Source of the DNA: Hymenoscyphus infarciens
Taxonomy: Eukaryota > Ascomycota > Leotiomycetes > Helotiales > Helotiaceae
Direction: 5' to 3'
Length of the DNA stretch: 30,620 nt
Assembly: GCA_001414345.1 (NCBI GenBank)
Contig: LLCB01000488.1
Location: 1 to 30,620, forward strand
Notes under the pieces: generated by a model
What the model saw: the letters and a program-made list of their open reading frames with translations, nothing else
What the model was told of the DNA's origin: nothing
The model's database searches: none
Part shown: piece after piece, positions 1-10,450 of the stretch
Numbering within the stretch: the stretch's first letter is position 1
How the letters are laid out: each line of letters begins with the position of its first letter
Program-made: the position numbers and the translations under genes

Positions 1-90
1 TATCTTAAATAGTACTATAATATAAATTTATATTCTAAGTAGTATTATTATATAAGTTTCTATTTTAAGAGGTACTACTATATAAGTCTC
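1..90 (+). repeat. Three-monomer block, copy 1 (also 1171-1260 and 4921-5010)
   Basis: This divergent trimer begins TATCTTAAATAGTACTATAA and ends with a monomer containing AAGAGGTACTAC. By eye, 1-90 and 4921-5010 are identical base for base despite lying 4.9 kb apart, while the copy at 1171-1260 differs at a handful of positions. A related inverted form occurs in the right array near 28482-28545 and 28622-28690. Confidence 0.85.
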
Positions 91-330
91 TCTTTTAAGT
101 AGTAGTACTTTATAAGCTTTTATTTTATATAGTACTACTACGTAAGTCTCTCTTTTAAGTAGTAATACTATATAAGTCTCTCTTTTAAGTAGTAGTACTT
201 TATAAGCTTTTATTTTATATAGTACTACTATATAAGTCTCTCTTTTAAGTAGTAATACTATGTAAGTCTCTCTTTTAAGTAGTAGTACTTTATAAGCTTT
301 TATTTTATATAGTACTACTATATAAGTCTC
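91..330 (+). repeat. 90-bp higher-order repeat (B-C-A trimers)
   Basis: Monomers at 91, 121, 151, 181, 211, 241, 271 and 301 follow the order B, C, A, B, C, A, B, C. This gives a 90-bp period of about 2.7 copies. B monomers carry the CTTTATAAGC junction and C monomers begin TATTTTATATAGT. The ordered trimers show amplification by unequal exchange or conversion of multi-monomer blocks rather than of single monomers. Confidence 0.85.
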
Positions 331-1170
331 TCTTTTAAATAGTATTACTATATAAGCTTCTATTTTATATAGTACTACTACGTATATCTCTCTTTTAAGT
401 AGTAATACTATGTAAGTGTCTCTTTTAAGTAGTAATACTATATAAGTCTCTCTTTTAAGTAATAGTACTTTATAAGCTTTTATTTTACATAGTATTACTA
501 TATAAGTCTCTCTTTTAAGTAGTAATACTACATAAGTCTCTCTTTTAAGTAGTAGTACTTTATAAGCTTTTATTTTATATAGTACTACTATATAAGTCTC
601 TCTTTTAAATAGTATTACTATATAAGCTTCTATTTTACGTAGTACTACTATGTATATCTCTCTTTTAAGTAGTAATATTATATAAGTCTCTCTTTTAGTT
701 AGTACTACTATATAAGTCTCTCTTTTAAGTAGTATTACTATATAAGCTTCTATTTTATATAGTACTACTATATAAGTTGCTCTTTTAAGTAGTACTACTA
801 TATAAGTCTCTCTTTTAAGTAGTAGTACTATATAAGTTAATATTTTAAGTAGTACTACTATATAAGTCTCTCTTTTAAGTAGTACTACTATATAAGTCTC
901 TCTTTTAAGTAATAGTACTACATAAGTTAATATTTTAAGTAGTACTACTATATAAGTCTCTCTTTTAAGTAGTACTACTATATAAGTCTCTCTTTTAAGT
1001 AGTACTACTATATAAGTCTCTCTTTTAAGTAGTAATACTATATAAGTCTCTCTTTTAAGTAGTAGTACTTTATAAGCTTTTATTTTATGTAGTACTACTA
1101 TATAAGTTGCTCTTTTAAGTAGTACTACTATATAAGTCTCTCTTTTAAGTAGTAGTACTACGTAAGTCTT

Positions 1171-1260
1171 TATCTTTAATAGTACTATAATATAAATTTA
1201 TATTCTAAGTAGTATTATTATATAAGTTCCTATTTTAAGAGGTATTATTATATAAGTCTC
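1171..1260 (+). repeat. Three-monomer block, copy 2 (diverged)
   Basis: This is the same trimer as at 1-90 with several substitutions, for example TATCTTTAAT for TATCTTAAAT and GGTATTATTA for GGTACTACTA. The differences are mostly C-to-T changes plus a few others, so this copy has been exposed to mutation longer than the identical pair at 1-90 and 4921-5010. Confidence 0.8.
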
Positions 1261-1290
1261 TTTTTTAAGTAGTACTACTATGTAAGTTAA

Positions 1291-4200
1291 TATTTAAAGT
1301 ATTATTACTATCTACGTCTATAATTTAAGTAGTACTACTATGTAAGTCTCTCTTTTAAGTAGTATTACTATATAAGCTTTTATTTTACGTAGTACTACTA
1401 CGTAAGTTGCTCTTTTAAGTAGTACTACTATATAAGTCTCTTTTTAAAGTAGTAGTACTATATAAGTCTCTCTTTTAAGTAGTATTACTATATAAGCTTC
1501 TATTTTACGTAGTACTACTACGTAAGTTGCTCTTTTAAGTAGTACTACTATGTAAGTCTCTCTTTTAAGTAGTAGTATTACCTAAGTCTCTCTTTTAAGT
1601 AGTATTACTATATAAGCTTTTATTTTATATAGTACTACTATATAAGTTAATATTTAAAGTATTATTACTATCTACGTTTATATTTTAAGTAGTACTACTA
1701 TATAAGTCTCTCTTTTAAGTAGTAATACTATATAAGCTTCTATTTTACGTAGTACTACTACGTAAGTCGCTCTTTTAAGTAGTACTACTATATAAGTTAA
1801 TATTTAAAGTATTATTACTATTTATATTTATATTTTAAGTAGTACTACTATATAAGTCTCTCTTTTAAGTAGTATTACTATATAAGCTTCTATTTTATAT
1901 AGTACTACTATATAAGTTACTCTTTTAAGTAGTACTACTATATAAGTCTCTCTTTTAAGTAGTAGTACTACATAAGTTAATATTTTAAGTAGTACTACTA
2001 TATAAGTCTCTCTTTTAAGTAGTACTACTATGTAAGTCTCTCTTTTAAGTAGTAATACTATATAAGTCTCTCTTTTAAGTAGTAGTACTACCTAAGTCTC
2101 TCTTTTAAGTAGTATTACTATATAAGCTTTTATTTTATATAGTACTACTATATAAGTTAATATTTAAAGTATTATTACTATCTACGTCTATATTTTAAGT
2201 AGTACTACTATATAAGTCTCTCTTTTAAGTAGTAATACTATATAAGCTTCTATTTTACGTAGTATTACTATATAAGTCGCTCTTTTAAGTAGTACTACTA
2301 CGTAAGTTAATATTTAAAATATTATTACTATCTACGTCTATATTTTAAGTAGTACTACTATGTAAGTCTCTTTTTTAAGTAGTATTACTATATAAGCTTC
2401 TATTTTATGTAGTACTACTATATAAGTTACTCTTTTAAGTAGTACTACTACGTAAGTCTCTCTTTTAAGTAGTAGTACTATATAAGTTAATATTTTAAGT
2501 AGTACTACTACGTAAGTCTCTCTTTTAAGTAGTACTACTATATAAGTCTCTCTTTTAAGTAGTAATACTATATAAGTCTCTCTTTTAAGTAGTAGTACTT
2601 TATAAGCTTTTATTTTACATAGTACTACTATATAAGTCTCTCTTTTAAGTAGTAATACTACATAAGTCTCTCTTTTAAGTAGTAGTACTATGTAAGTCTC
2701 TTTTTTAAGTAGTAGTACTTTATAAGCTTTTATTTTATGTAGTACTACTACGTAAGTCTCTCTTTTAAGTAGTAATACTATATAAGTCTCTCTTTTAAGT
2801 AGTAGTACTATATAAGTCTCTCTTTTAAGTAGTAGTACTTTATAAGCTTTTATTTTACGTAGTACTACTACGTAAGTCTCTCTTTTAAGTAGTACTACTA
2901 TATAAGTCGATATTTTACATAGTACTACTACGTAAGTTACTCTTTTAAGTAGTACTACTACATAAGTCACTCTTTTAAGTAGTACTACTACATAAGTCTC
3001 TCTTTTAAGTAGTAGTACTTTATAAGCTTTTATTTTACGTAGTACTACTACGTAAGTCTCTCTTTTAAGTAGTAATACTATATAAGTCTCTCTTTTAAGT
3101 AGTAGTACTACATAAGTCTCTCTTTTAAGTAGTAGTACTTTATAAGCTTTTATTTTACATAGTACTACTATATAAGTCTCTCTTTTAAGTAGTACTACTA
3201 TATAAGTCGATATTTTACGTAATACTACTACGTAAGTCGCTCTTTTAAATAGTACTACTACGTAAGTCGCTCTTTTAAGTAGTACTACTATATAAGTCTC
3301 TCTTTTAAGTAATAGTACTTTATAAGCTTTTATTTTACGTAGTACTACTACGTAAGTCTCTCTTTTAAGTAGTAATACTATATAAGTCTCTCTTTTAAGT
3401 AGTAGTACTATATAAGTCTCTCTTTTAAGTAGTAGTACTTTATAAGCTTTTATTTTATATAGTACTACTACGTAAGTCTCTCTTTTAAGTAGTACTACTA
3501 TATAAGTTAATATTTTATATAGTACTACTATATAAGTCGCTCTTTTAAGTAGTACTACTACGTAAGTCGCTCTTTTAAGTAGTACTACTATATAAGTCTC
3601 TCTTTTAAGTAGTAGTACTTTATAAGTTTTTATTTTATGTAGTACTACTACGTAAGTCTCTCTTTTAAGTAGTACTACTATGTAAGTCTCTCTTTTAAGT
3701 AGTAATACTATATAAGTCTCTCTTTTAAGTAGTAGTACTATATAAGTCTCTCTTTTAAGTAGTAGTACTTTATAAGCTTTTATTTTATATAGTACTACTA
3801 TATAAGTCTCTCTTTTAAGTAGTACTACTATATAAGTCTCTCTTTTAAGTAGTATTACTATATAAGCTTTTATTTTATATAGTACTACTATGTAAGTTAA
3901 TATTTAAAGTATTATTACTATCTACGTCTATATTTTAAGTAGTACTACTATATAAGTCTCTCTTTTAAGTAGTAATACTATATAAGTCTCTCTTTTAAGT
4001 AGTAGTACTTTATAAGCTTTTATTTTATATAGTACTATTATATAAGTCTCTCTTTTAAGTAGTAGTACTATATAAGTCTCTATCTTAAATAGTATTACTA
4101 TATAAGCTTTTATTTTATATAGTACTACTATATAAGTTAATATTTAAAGTATTATTACTATCTACGTCTATATTTTAAGTAGTACTACTACGTAAGTCTC

Positions 4201-4650
4201 TCTTTTAAGTAATATTACTATATAAGCTTTTATTTTACGTAATACTACTACATAAATCGCTCTTTTAAGTAGTACTACTACGTAAGTCTCTATTTTAAAT
4301 AGTACTATAATATAAGTTTTTATTTTAAATAGTATTATTATATAAAATTCTATTTTAAGTAGTACTACTACGTAAGTCTCTCTTTTAAATAGTATTACTA
4401 TATAAGCTTTTATTTTACGTAATACTACTACGTAAGTTGATATTTAAAGTATTATTACTATCTACGTCTATAATTTAAGTAGTACTACTATATAAGTCTC
4501 TCTTTTAAGTAGTATTACTATATAAGCTTTTATTTTACGTAGTACTACTACGTAAGTCGCTCTTTTAAGTAGTACTACTACGTAAGTCTCTCTTTTAAGT
4601 AGTACTACTACATAAGTTAATATTTAAAGTATTATTACTATCTACGTCTA
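1291..4650 (+). repeat. D-type monomers dispersed in the left array
   Basis: A distinctive monomer beginning TATTTAAAGTATTATTAC and usually ending TCTACGTCTA occupies the monomer slots at 1291, 1651, 1801, 2161, 2311, 3901, 4141, 4441 and 4621. It stays in register with its neighbours. Its inverted form is found in the right array at about 27881-27912 and 28031-28062, which ties the two arrays to one ancestral array. Confidence 0.8.
2701..3600 (+). repeat. 300-bp higher-order repeat, three tandem copies
   Basis: Blocks 2701-3000, 3001-3300 and 3301-3600 each hold ten monomers in the same subfamily order: B, C, A, an A-like monomer, B, C, a canonical monomer ending in GTCGA or GTTAA, a C-like monomer ending in GTYRC, then two canonical monomers. 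Differences between copies are mainly at the CG/TG/CA/TA positions. A partial fourth copy seems to follow from 3601 with one extra monomer inserted. Confidence 0.85.
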
Positions 4651-4920
4651 TAATTTAAGTAGTACTACTACGTAAGTCTCTCTTTTAAGTAGTACTACTA
4701 CGTAAGTCTCTCTTTTAAGTAGTAGTACTACATAAGTTGATATTTTAAGTAGTACTACTACGTAAGTCTCTCTTTTAAGTAGTACTACTATATAAGTCTC
4801 TCTTTTAAGTAGTAATACTACGTAAGTCTCTCTTTTAAGTAGTAGTACTTTATAAGCTTTTATTTTACATAGTACTACTATATAAGTCTCTCTTTTAAGT
4901 AGTACTACTACGTAAGTCGC

Positions 4921-5010
4921 TATCTTAAATAGTACTATAATATAAATTTATATTCTAAGTAGTATTATTATATAAGTTTCTATTTTAAGAGGTACTACTA
5001 TATAAGTCTC
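4921..5010 (+). repeat. Three-monomer block, copy 3 (identical to 1-90)
   Basis: This trimer matches 1-90 at every base by eye. Neighbouring monomers differ from one another at many positions, so identity across 4.9 kb points to recent block copying inside the array, or to an assembly effect. Confidence 0.85.
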
Positions 5011-5310
5011 TCTTTTAAGTAGTATTACTATATAAGCTTTTATTTTACATAGTACTACTACCTAAGTCTCTCTTTTAAGTAGTACTACTATATAAGTCTC
5101 TATTTTAAATAGTACTATAATATAAGTTTTTATTTTAAATAGTATTATTATATAAAATCCTATTTTAAGTAGTACTACTACGTAAGTCGCTCTTTTAAGT
5201 AGTACTACTACGTAAGTCTCTCTTTTAAGTATTAATACTATATAAGTCTCTCTTTTAAATAGTACTACTACTATCTAAGTCTTTCTTTTATAGTTATACT
5301 ACTAAAGCTT

Positions 5311-5416
5311 AGTAGTATTACTACTATTATTTATCTATTATATCTTATTTTTATAGTAGTACTACCTAAATTCTCCTTATACCTTAGTTCTCCTTCCTAT
5401 CTCGTTTATCTTAAGA
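5311..5416. repeat. Degenerate edge of the left array
   Basis: Fragments of the satellite continue here without register: AGTAGTATTACTACTATTAT near 5321 and ATAGTAGTACTACCTAAATT near 5354. The sequence then turns into pyrimidine-rich DNA. This is the array boundary; no gene is visible. Confidence 0.6.
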
Positions 5417-5474
5417 TTTTCCCCTCTTCCCTCTCTTCCCCTCTCCCTTCCTCTCTCTCTTCCTCTCTCCCTCT
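5417..5474 (+). repeat. 58-bp uninterrupted polypyrimidine tract
   Basis: Every base from 5417 to 5474 on this strand is C or T, with many CCTCT and CTCTCTCT runs. It is the most C-rich stretch in the window. A pure pyrimidine strand contains no CpA and its complement contains none either, so it is invisible to RIP, which can explain why its C survives. It lies just inside the left array edge. Confidence 0.9.
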
Positions 5475-5839
5475 ATTATCTAACCTTTTAAAACCTTTTA
5501 TAATTATGTCTTAAATCTATAAGCTACTTCTACATATTAGATCTAGTAAACTTAGTAGTTATATAAAGTATATTAAGGGGATAGCCGCTAGTTAGTTCTA
5601 AACTATATATACTCTTATAAATCTCTATATTAGATAAGAATAGTATCTAATACACCTACCTCTACCTTTTTATACTTATTCTACTAATTATTCTTACTAT
5701 ATTAATATTATTAATAATAGTAATTATAATAATTAAGAGGATCTACTAGAAGATAACCTAAGTAAAGATAACTAAAACTCTTCTTTTAAAAATATCTAGT
5801 CTTAAGCTACTTATATTAAGAATTAGGATTAGATTATTA

Positions 5840-7560
5840 AGCCTCTTTCTTAGGCTTTATTTAATAATATATCTAAGTATAAAAAGGAGTTTTATAAATA
5901 TAAAACCTTTAAAGTCTTATATATTAGTAACTAGGGTAAGTTTAAATACTCTTATAATAAATATTAAAAATAATACTCTTTTAAAAAAAGCATAAGCTTA
6001 GCTAATAATTAATAGAGGGTACTTATAACTAATTTATCTACTACTACTCTTATAGATAGTTAAGAGCCGCTTCTATAATTAAATAAGGCTTCTTTCTATC
6101 TGCTCTAGTTATACTAAGACTAGAGTTCTATCTAGACTTACTTAATTTATTTAATAGTATATTTGTAAAAAGCTTTATATTTAAATATGTCTTTATATAT
6201 AGTCTTTAGAACTTCTATGTTAAAAAGGAGTTTCATTATGTCCTAGATCTTAAAAAGCTATAAAAGTACTCCTACTTTTATTAGTCTAAAGCCTTTAAAC
6301 TCTATAAGAACCTCCTTAACTAAGACTTTACCTAAAGCCTCTACTTATCTTAAAGGTCTATAAGGCTTTAATAGACCTTAGAGGCTACCTTAGTAGATAT
6401 TTGTCTAGCTTACTTTTATAATATCTTAGAGAAGCGTAGAACTAAGTCTTTATATAATATTTATATTAATAGTAACTTTTAGTATAAGAGGAAAAAAGAA
6501 AAGTCTACTAATAATATATAACTCTAAGTAGAGAGTAGATATTTTCTCTCTAATACTAACGAAGTTCTACTTAAATAAGAAGAGTAAGTAGTAAACGAAT
6601 AAGATAGATACTCGTATAAATTCAAAGCTTAAGTATTAGTAAAGAAGTTACTATATAAATTTAAAGGCTTAGATTAAATAAGCCTTATAAACTATATATA
6701 CTATTATAGAAGTATACTACGTTTACTTAATCTATATTATAGTAAACGCTTTAGTAGTATAGTATATCTAGTAAGGTTAATTATAAATCTATTACCTTAT
6801 AATAGCTATTATATTATCTAATATAATATTATATACTGATTTAGTCTATATATTTAGCAAAACTACCCTAAAATCGTACCTAGAATTCGTTATATATTAA
6901 ATATATTCTATTAATATACTTATTCCCTAGCCTATTAACTAGAGTATAAGCTATATTATATTTAAGACCTTGAAGATAAGGATAGTAAGAGTACTAAAAG
7001 AGACTAGTTAATAAAGGCTTATCTAGTTAAGGTTTATAAAGAGAGCTTAGCTATAAGTTATACTAACTTTCTAAATACTTAAACTAGGTATTAAATAAAG
7101 CTCTAACACTTAAAACTTAGATATACGCTCTAAAGTCGATTCTAAAAGGCCTTTAAAACTGTTAAATAATCTAGAGTAATAATTAATTAGACCTACAATT
7201 ACCTTATTTTACTTACTATTCTTATACTAAGCAATAACGTTAAAGAGAAAATTAGAGATTATATAAAAAGATAGTAGATTATATACTACTTCTTTTTTTA
7301 TTATTATTAAAGTAATACTATCTATTAATTTAACTTAGTAGTTTAGTATAAAAGAAAACATAGAAAGAAGAGTATAAGAGTAGCGCTCTTATAAAGAGTT
7401 ATAGCGTCTCTTTTTATATAAAGAGAGAATGAAAAGAAGCCTTATAAAAGTATTATATAAGGCGCTAGTAAGTATTAATATTAAAAATTCTATTCTAACT
7501 AGGAAACTATACTAGCAGTTATCTTAAGCTATATAGTATCCTTTAAGTAAAAGAACACTA
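5840..7560 (+). pseudogene. Decayed coding tract of about 500 codons, family not recognised
   Basis: From 6069 to about 7560 one frame can be followed with no indel. Over 6069-6836 it has about 18 TAA/TAG in 256 codons, and it contains one TGA at 6837. A second frame at about 5840-6005 is also fairly open and may be the same gene before a frameshift. Translated pieces look protein-like, for example LEATLVDICLAYFYNI near 6380, EKRRTKSLYN, then DLEDKDSKSTKRD near 6970. Most TAA/TAG stops can be read as former Gln or Trp codons changed by RIP. The stop density is only a little below the other frames, so the frame is a suggestion. I cannot assign a function. A transposon-encoded protein is the default guess because RIP targets duplicated sequence. 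Confidence 0.35.
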
Positions 7561-7845
7561 TAATAGATAGTAGATAATATTATAGAAGTAATTAAAGCTA
7601 AGTTAACATAATCTAATATAAGCTAAGAATAATAAGTACTTATAGAAGAAGAAGGCTTATATTAATAGTATATAAAGTTATAGACTTAGTATTTAATTAA
7701 AAAGGAGGTTAAGAGTCTTTAATACCTTATTATAGTATAAGTTTAGTAATTAAGAAATATCTAGAATTACTTTAACACTTAAAGGACTAAGAAATCAGCT
7801 ACTTACTTTAAAGCCTTTTAGAGAAAGTTACTATCTATTAAAGTA

Positions 7846-7863
7846 AAAACCGCGATACTTAAA
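7846..7863 (+). repeat. 18-bp dispersed repeat, copy 1
   Basis: AAAACCGCGATACTTAAA occurs here and again at 9340-9357 in the same orientation, about 1.49 kb apart. The match ends abruptly on both sides apart from a shared GTA just upstream. With two CG dinucleotides in such AT-rich DNA an 18-base chance match is unlikely. Confidence 0.6.
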
Positions 7864-8504
7864 GGTTTTATTAATAAATTACTAGTAATAGAGAGATAGC
7901 CTAATATTCTTTTATTATAAAGTCTAAATCCTACACTACTTAAAGATAAGTTAAATAGATTAATATAGCTTTTTAAGCTTATATATAAAGCTAGCTTATA
8001 TATTAATAAGGAGAATATTATAGATTCTTTAAGTTTTTTAAGCAATCTTTAAATCTTTAAAGGTATTAATATCTTATAAAAGCTAGAAAGAGCGATTAAG
8101 GAATAAGACTTTATAAAATAAGAATAGAAAAGAGCTACGACTTAGTATATTAAAATACTAATAATACTTCTTATACGTTTAAACCCTTAACTAGGAATTC
8201 TAGAGGTTTTAATATAGTATTATACTCTTTTAAAAGTTAAAGTAATTTAATATATCTTAGTAAAGGATTCCTTATATAACTATAAAAACTATATAGTTAA
8301 CCTAGTACTTAAGTAGAGACTAAGAGGTAAGTAAAAAATAGAATCTAACGCTTTTAGTTAACTAATTATAAACTAGGGTTACTTATTTTAGTATATAAAT
8401 TTATTCCTTTATTTTATAAGCTTAGTATAGAACTAGAAAGATAAGAAGACAACTTCTAAGATTAGAATAGATAAAGTAACAAGAGTAGTATAAATAGTAA
8501 ATAG

Positions 8505-8519
8505 TTATATATATATATA
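8505..8519. repeat. Short (TA)n microsatellite
   Basis: This is an uninterrupted alternation of T and A of about 15 bases. TA runs are an expected end product of RIP acting on CA/TG-rich simple sequence. Confidence 0.7.
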
Positions 8520-9339
8520 AAGAAAATAGATAATATTAAATAGTATATAAAACTAATTTAAAAGAAAACATAAGATAAGAAGAAACAGAAAATTATAAAG
8601 TTAAATAGTATTATAGAAACTCGATTTCTTTTTATTCTAGCTTATATTTTATTATAGCTTATAGAGTATAATTATAAAAACCCTCTACTATAGTATTATA
8701 TTAAGTATACTAAAAACACTATACTCTATAAGATAAACACTCTTATTACTAGGCTAACTAAAATATATAACAGAAACTCTAGCTTATTCTATAAAAGTAA
8801 AAAACACTCCTACTCTATAGCTATATAAGAAAAATAACCTTTTAAAACTAATAAAAAGTTAATTATACTAGACTTACTAGTATAATTATAGTTTCTACTT
8901 TTATCTATACCTAGAAGAAAATAACTTTCTACGCTTAGAAAAAATATATATAAAAAATTACTCTATTATACTAAAGTAGAGAATTAAATAAAATATATAT
9001 AAGAAATAAGAAGTAAAAACTAATGAAATAAAAAGAAAAGATATATATAAAAAGGCTCTTATAAAACCTAGAGATTTTATTATCTAATAAGACTAAAGAA
9101 AAGAGAGTATATTAAAAAAGGCTTTAATATAACTTATAGAACTCTATAAAATAGTATATATTTAATACTATAGTAATATAGCTTTTATAAAGTTAAGTAC
9201 TATCTTTTAGCTTATATAATAAGTTTATTAGTATAATGAATCTCGTTTTTTTATCTTTATTTAGTTAAGATTTAATAACGTACTTTTAACTTTAATACCT
9301 TAGTATTAAAGCTATGCTTAGTATTAGTATATTATTAGT

Positions 9340-9357
9340 AAAACCGCGATACTTAAA
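9340..9357 (+). repeat. 18-bp dispersed repeat, copy 2
   Basis: This is the second exact copy of AAAACCGCGATACTTAAA (see 7846). It could be an element end, a conserved motif of a transposon family or the remains of a longer duplication. Confidence 0.6.
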
Positions 9358-9709
9358 TAAAAGTCGATAATATAAGAGAAGAAGAGAGGTTCGCCTTATC
9401 TTCTATAATACTCTTAATAAGTTATAACACTACTAGTCTAAATTTATAATACTCTAGCTTATATAGTATATAAGTAATCAACTTATAAACTCTTTAAAAT
9501 AAGTTATTAACGTATATCTATATAAATTAAGCTATATCTAAGAACCTCTCTACTATCTAAAGAGACGAGTTTATAACCCTAGAACACTACTATATACTAC
9601 TAAGTCTCTTCTCTATTAGTAGTATTAATTAGTTAGCTAAGAACTTATCTACTACTATTATTAACTTAGAGAAAGAAGAGTAGCATAATTAGAATTAATA
9701 TATAGAGAT

Positions 9710-9790
9710 ATAATATAAAGCTAGACTATTATTATTATAATATAAAGTAGAGCTATTATTATTATAATATAAAGTTATAGTATTATTATC
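9710..9790 (+). repeat. 27-bp tandem repeat, three copies
   Basis: Copies begin with ATAATATAAAG at 9710, 9737 and 9764, each followed by a TATTATTATT stretch. The period of 27 bp is nine codons, consistent with a former peptide repeat, although no strong frame surrounds it. Confidence 0.75.
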
Positions 9791-10410
9791 TAAGAATTAG
9801 TATAGTATACTTAGTATAGGAGATAAAAGTTAACTAGTAAAGGTTATAGTTATTTAGTGTTACTTTATAGAGGACTCGAGGGTGGTTTATACCTAACGTT
9901 TATTTACTTTAGAGGAGATAGAGAAAAAGAGAGAGGAGATAGCTATAAATTACTAAAAAGAGTAAGTAAAATATATTAAATAATACCTATTAAGGCTCTA
10001 ATATACTTCTAGGTTTTTAGTACTCTATTCTAAGAAGGATAAGATTATAAAACTACTATAAGTAAGAGTATGTTAAAAATCTTTATTATAAATAGTAGGT
10101 ACTTAAGAATACTTCTAGTATTATAAAGTAATAATATTCTTAATAGTAAGAGTCTATTCTATTAGCTTTTATTAGTTTAATAAGCTATAAATTCATATAC
10201 TATTATAAGTAGTAAGAGCTAGTTAAAAAATTACTATAAAGTATAGTACTATAGTAATTATAATAAATTTTTTAAAGTCGCTAGATTAAGTATAGTTAAG
10301 AGACTAGAAGCTATAGAGTAAGAAGTAAATAGAGAGTACGTAAGAAGTTACTCTAATATATAGTAATTTCTAAATTATAAGAGTAGTATAAAAAGGTTAT
10401 AGTTTATAAG

Positions 10411-10450
10411 GTATAGAGGTAACTTTTAAGGTATGAAGGTAACTTTTAAG
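10411..10450 (+). repeat. 20-bp direct repeat, two copies
   Basis: GTATAGAGGTAACTTTTAAG at 10411-10430 is followed at once by GTATGAAGGTAACTTTTAAG at 10431-10450. The two copies differ at two adjacent positions. A GC-richer patch with CGCCGGGTC and ACCCCGCC follows at about 10464-10489. Confidence 0.85.

Larger units (their letters stand above)
1..5310 (+). repeat. Left 30-bp satellite array, about 176 monomers
   Basis: Head-to-tail 30-bp monomers run from the first base. The typical monomer opens with TCTTTTAAGT, carries the 12-bp palindrome AGTAGTACTACT at monomer positions 8-19 and ends in TAAGTCTC. From 1 to 5250 every monomer starts at a multiple of 30 plus 1, so 175 monomers show no net insertion or deletion. 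The monomer starting at 5251 carries a small insertion, after which the repeat degenerates by about 5310. Several subfamilies recur: A has AGTAATACTA, B has AGTAGTACTTTATAAGC, C begins TATTTTAYRTAGT and D begins TATTTAAAGTATTATTAC. The array may continue beyond the left window edge. No spacers and no coding potential are visible. Confidence 0.97.
7561..9709. other. RIP-worn DNA without a recognisable frame
   Basis: No frame stands out. It contains two copies of an 18-base sequence, AAAACCGCGATACTTAAA, at about 7846 and 9340, an A-rich purine stretch at about 8930-9060 and a TA microsatellite near 8505. A 75-codon open frame on the minus strand at 7818-8045 begins with TTG and looks like chance. 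Confidence 0.5.

Noticed and set aside
2338..2970. 210-codon minus-strand open frame
   Set aside because: It lies wholly within the satellite, starts at GTG and is just the 10-codon reading of 30-bp monomers. Neighbouring monomers close the frame, and no promoter or non-repeat sequence is present.
1..5310. CRISPR array
   Set aside because: The repeats are directly adjacent with no unique spacers, the monomers vary, and the base composition is that of RIP-mutated fungal DNA.
7818..8045. 75-codon minus-strand open frame
   Set aside because: It starts at TTG, has a Leu/Ile/Ser-rich composition typical of AT-rich noise and shows no recognisable domain. The same stretch on the plus strand is equally plausible as decayed sequence.
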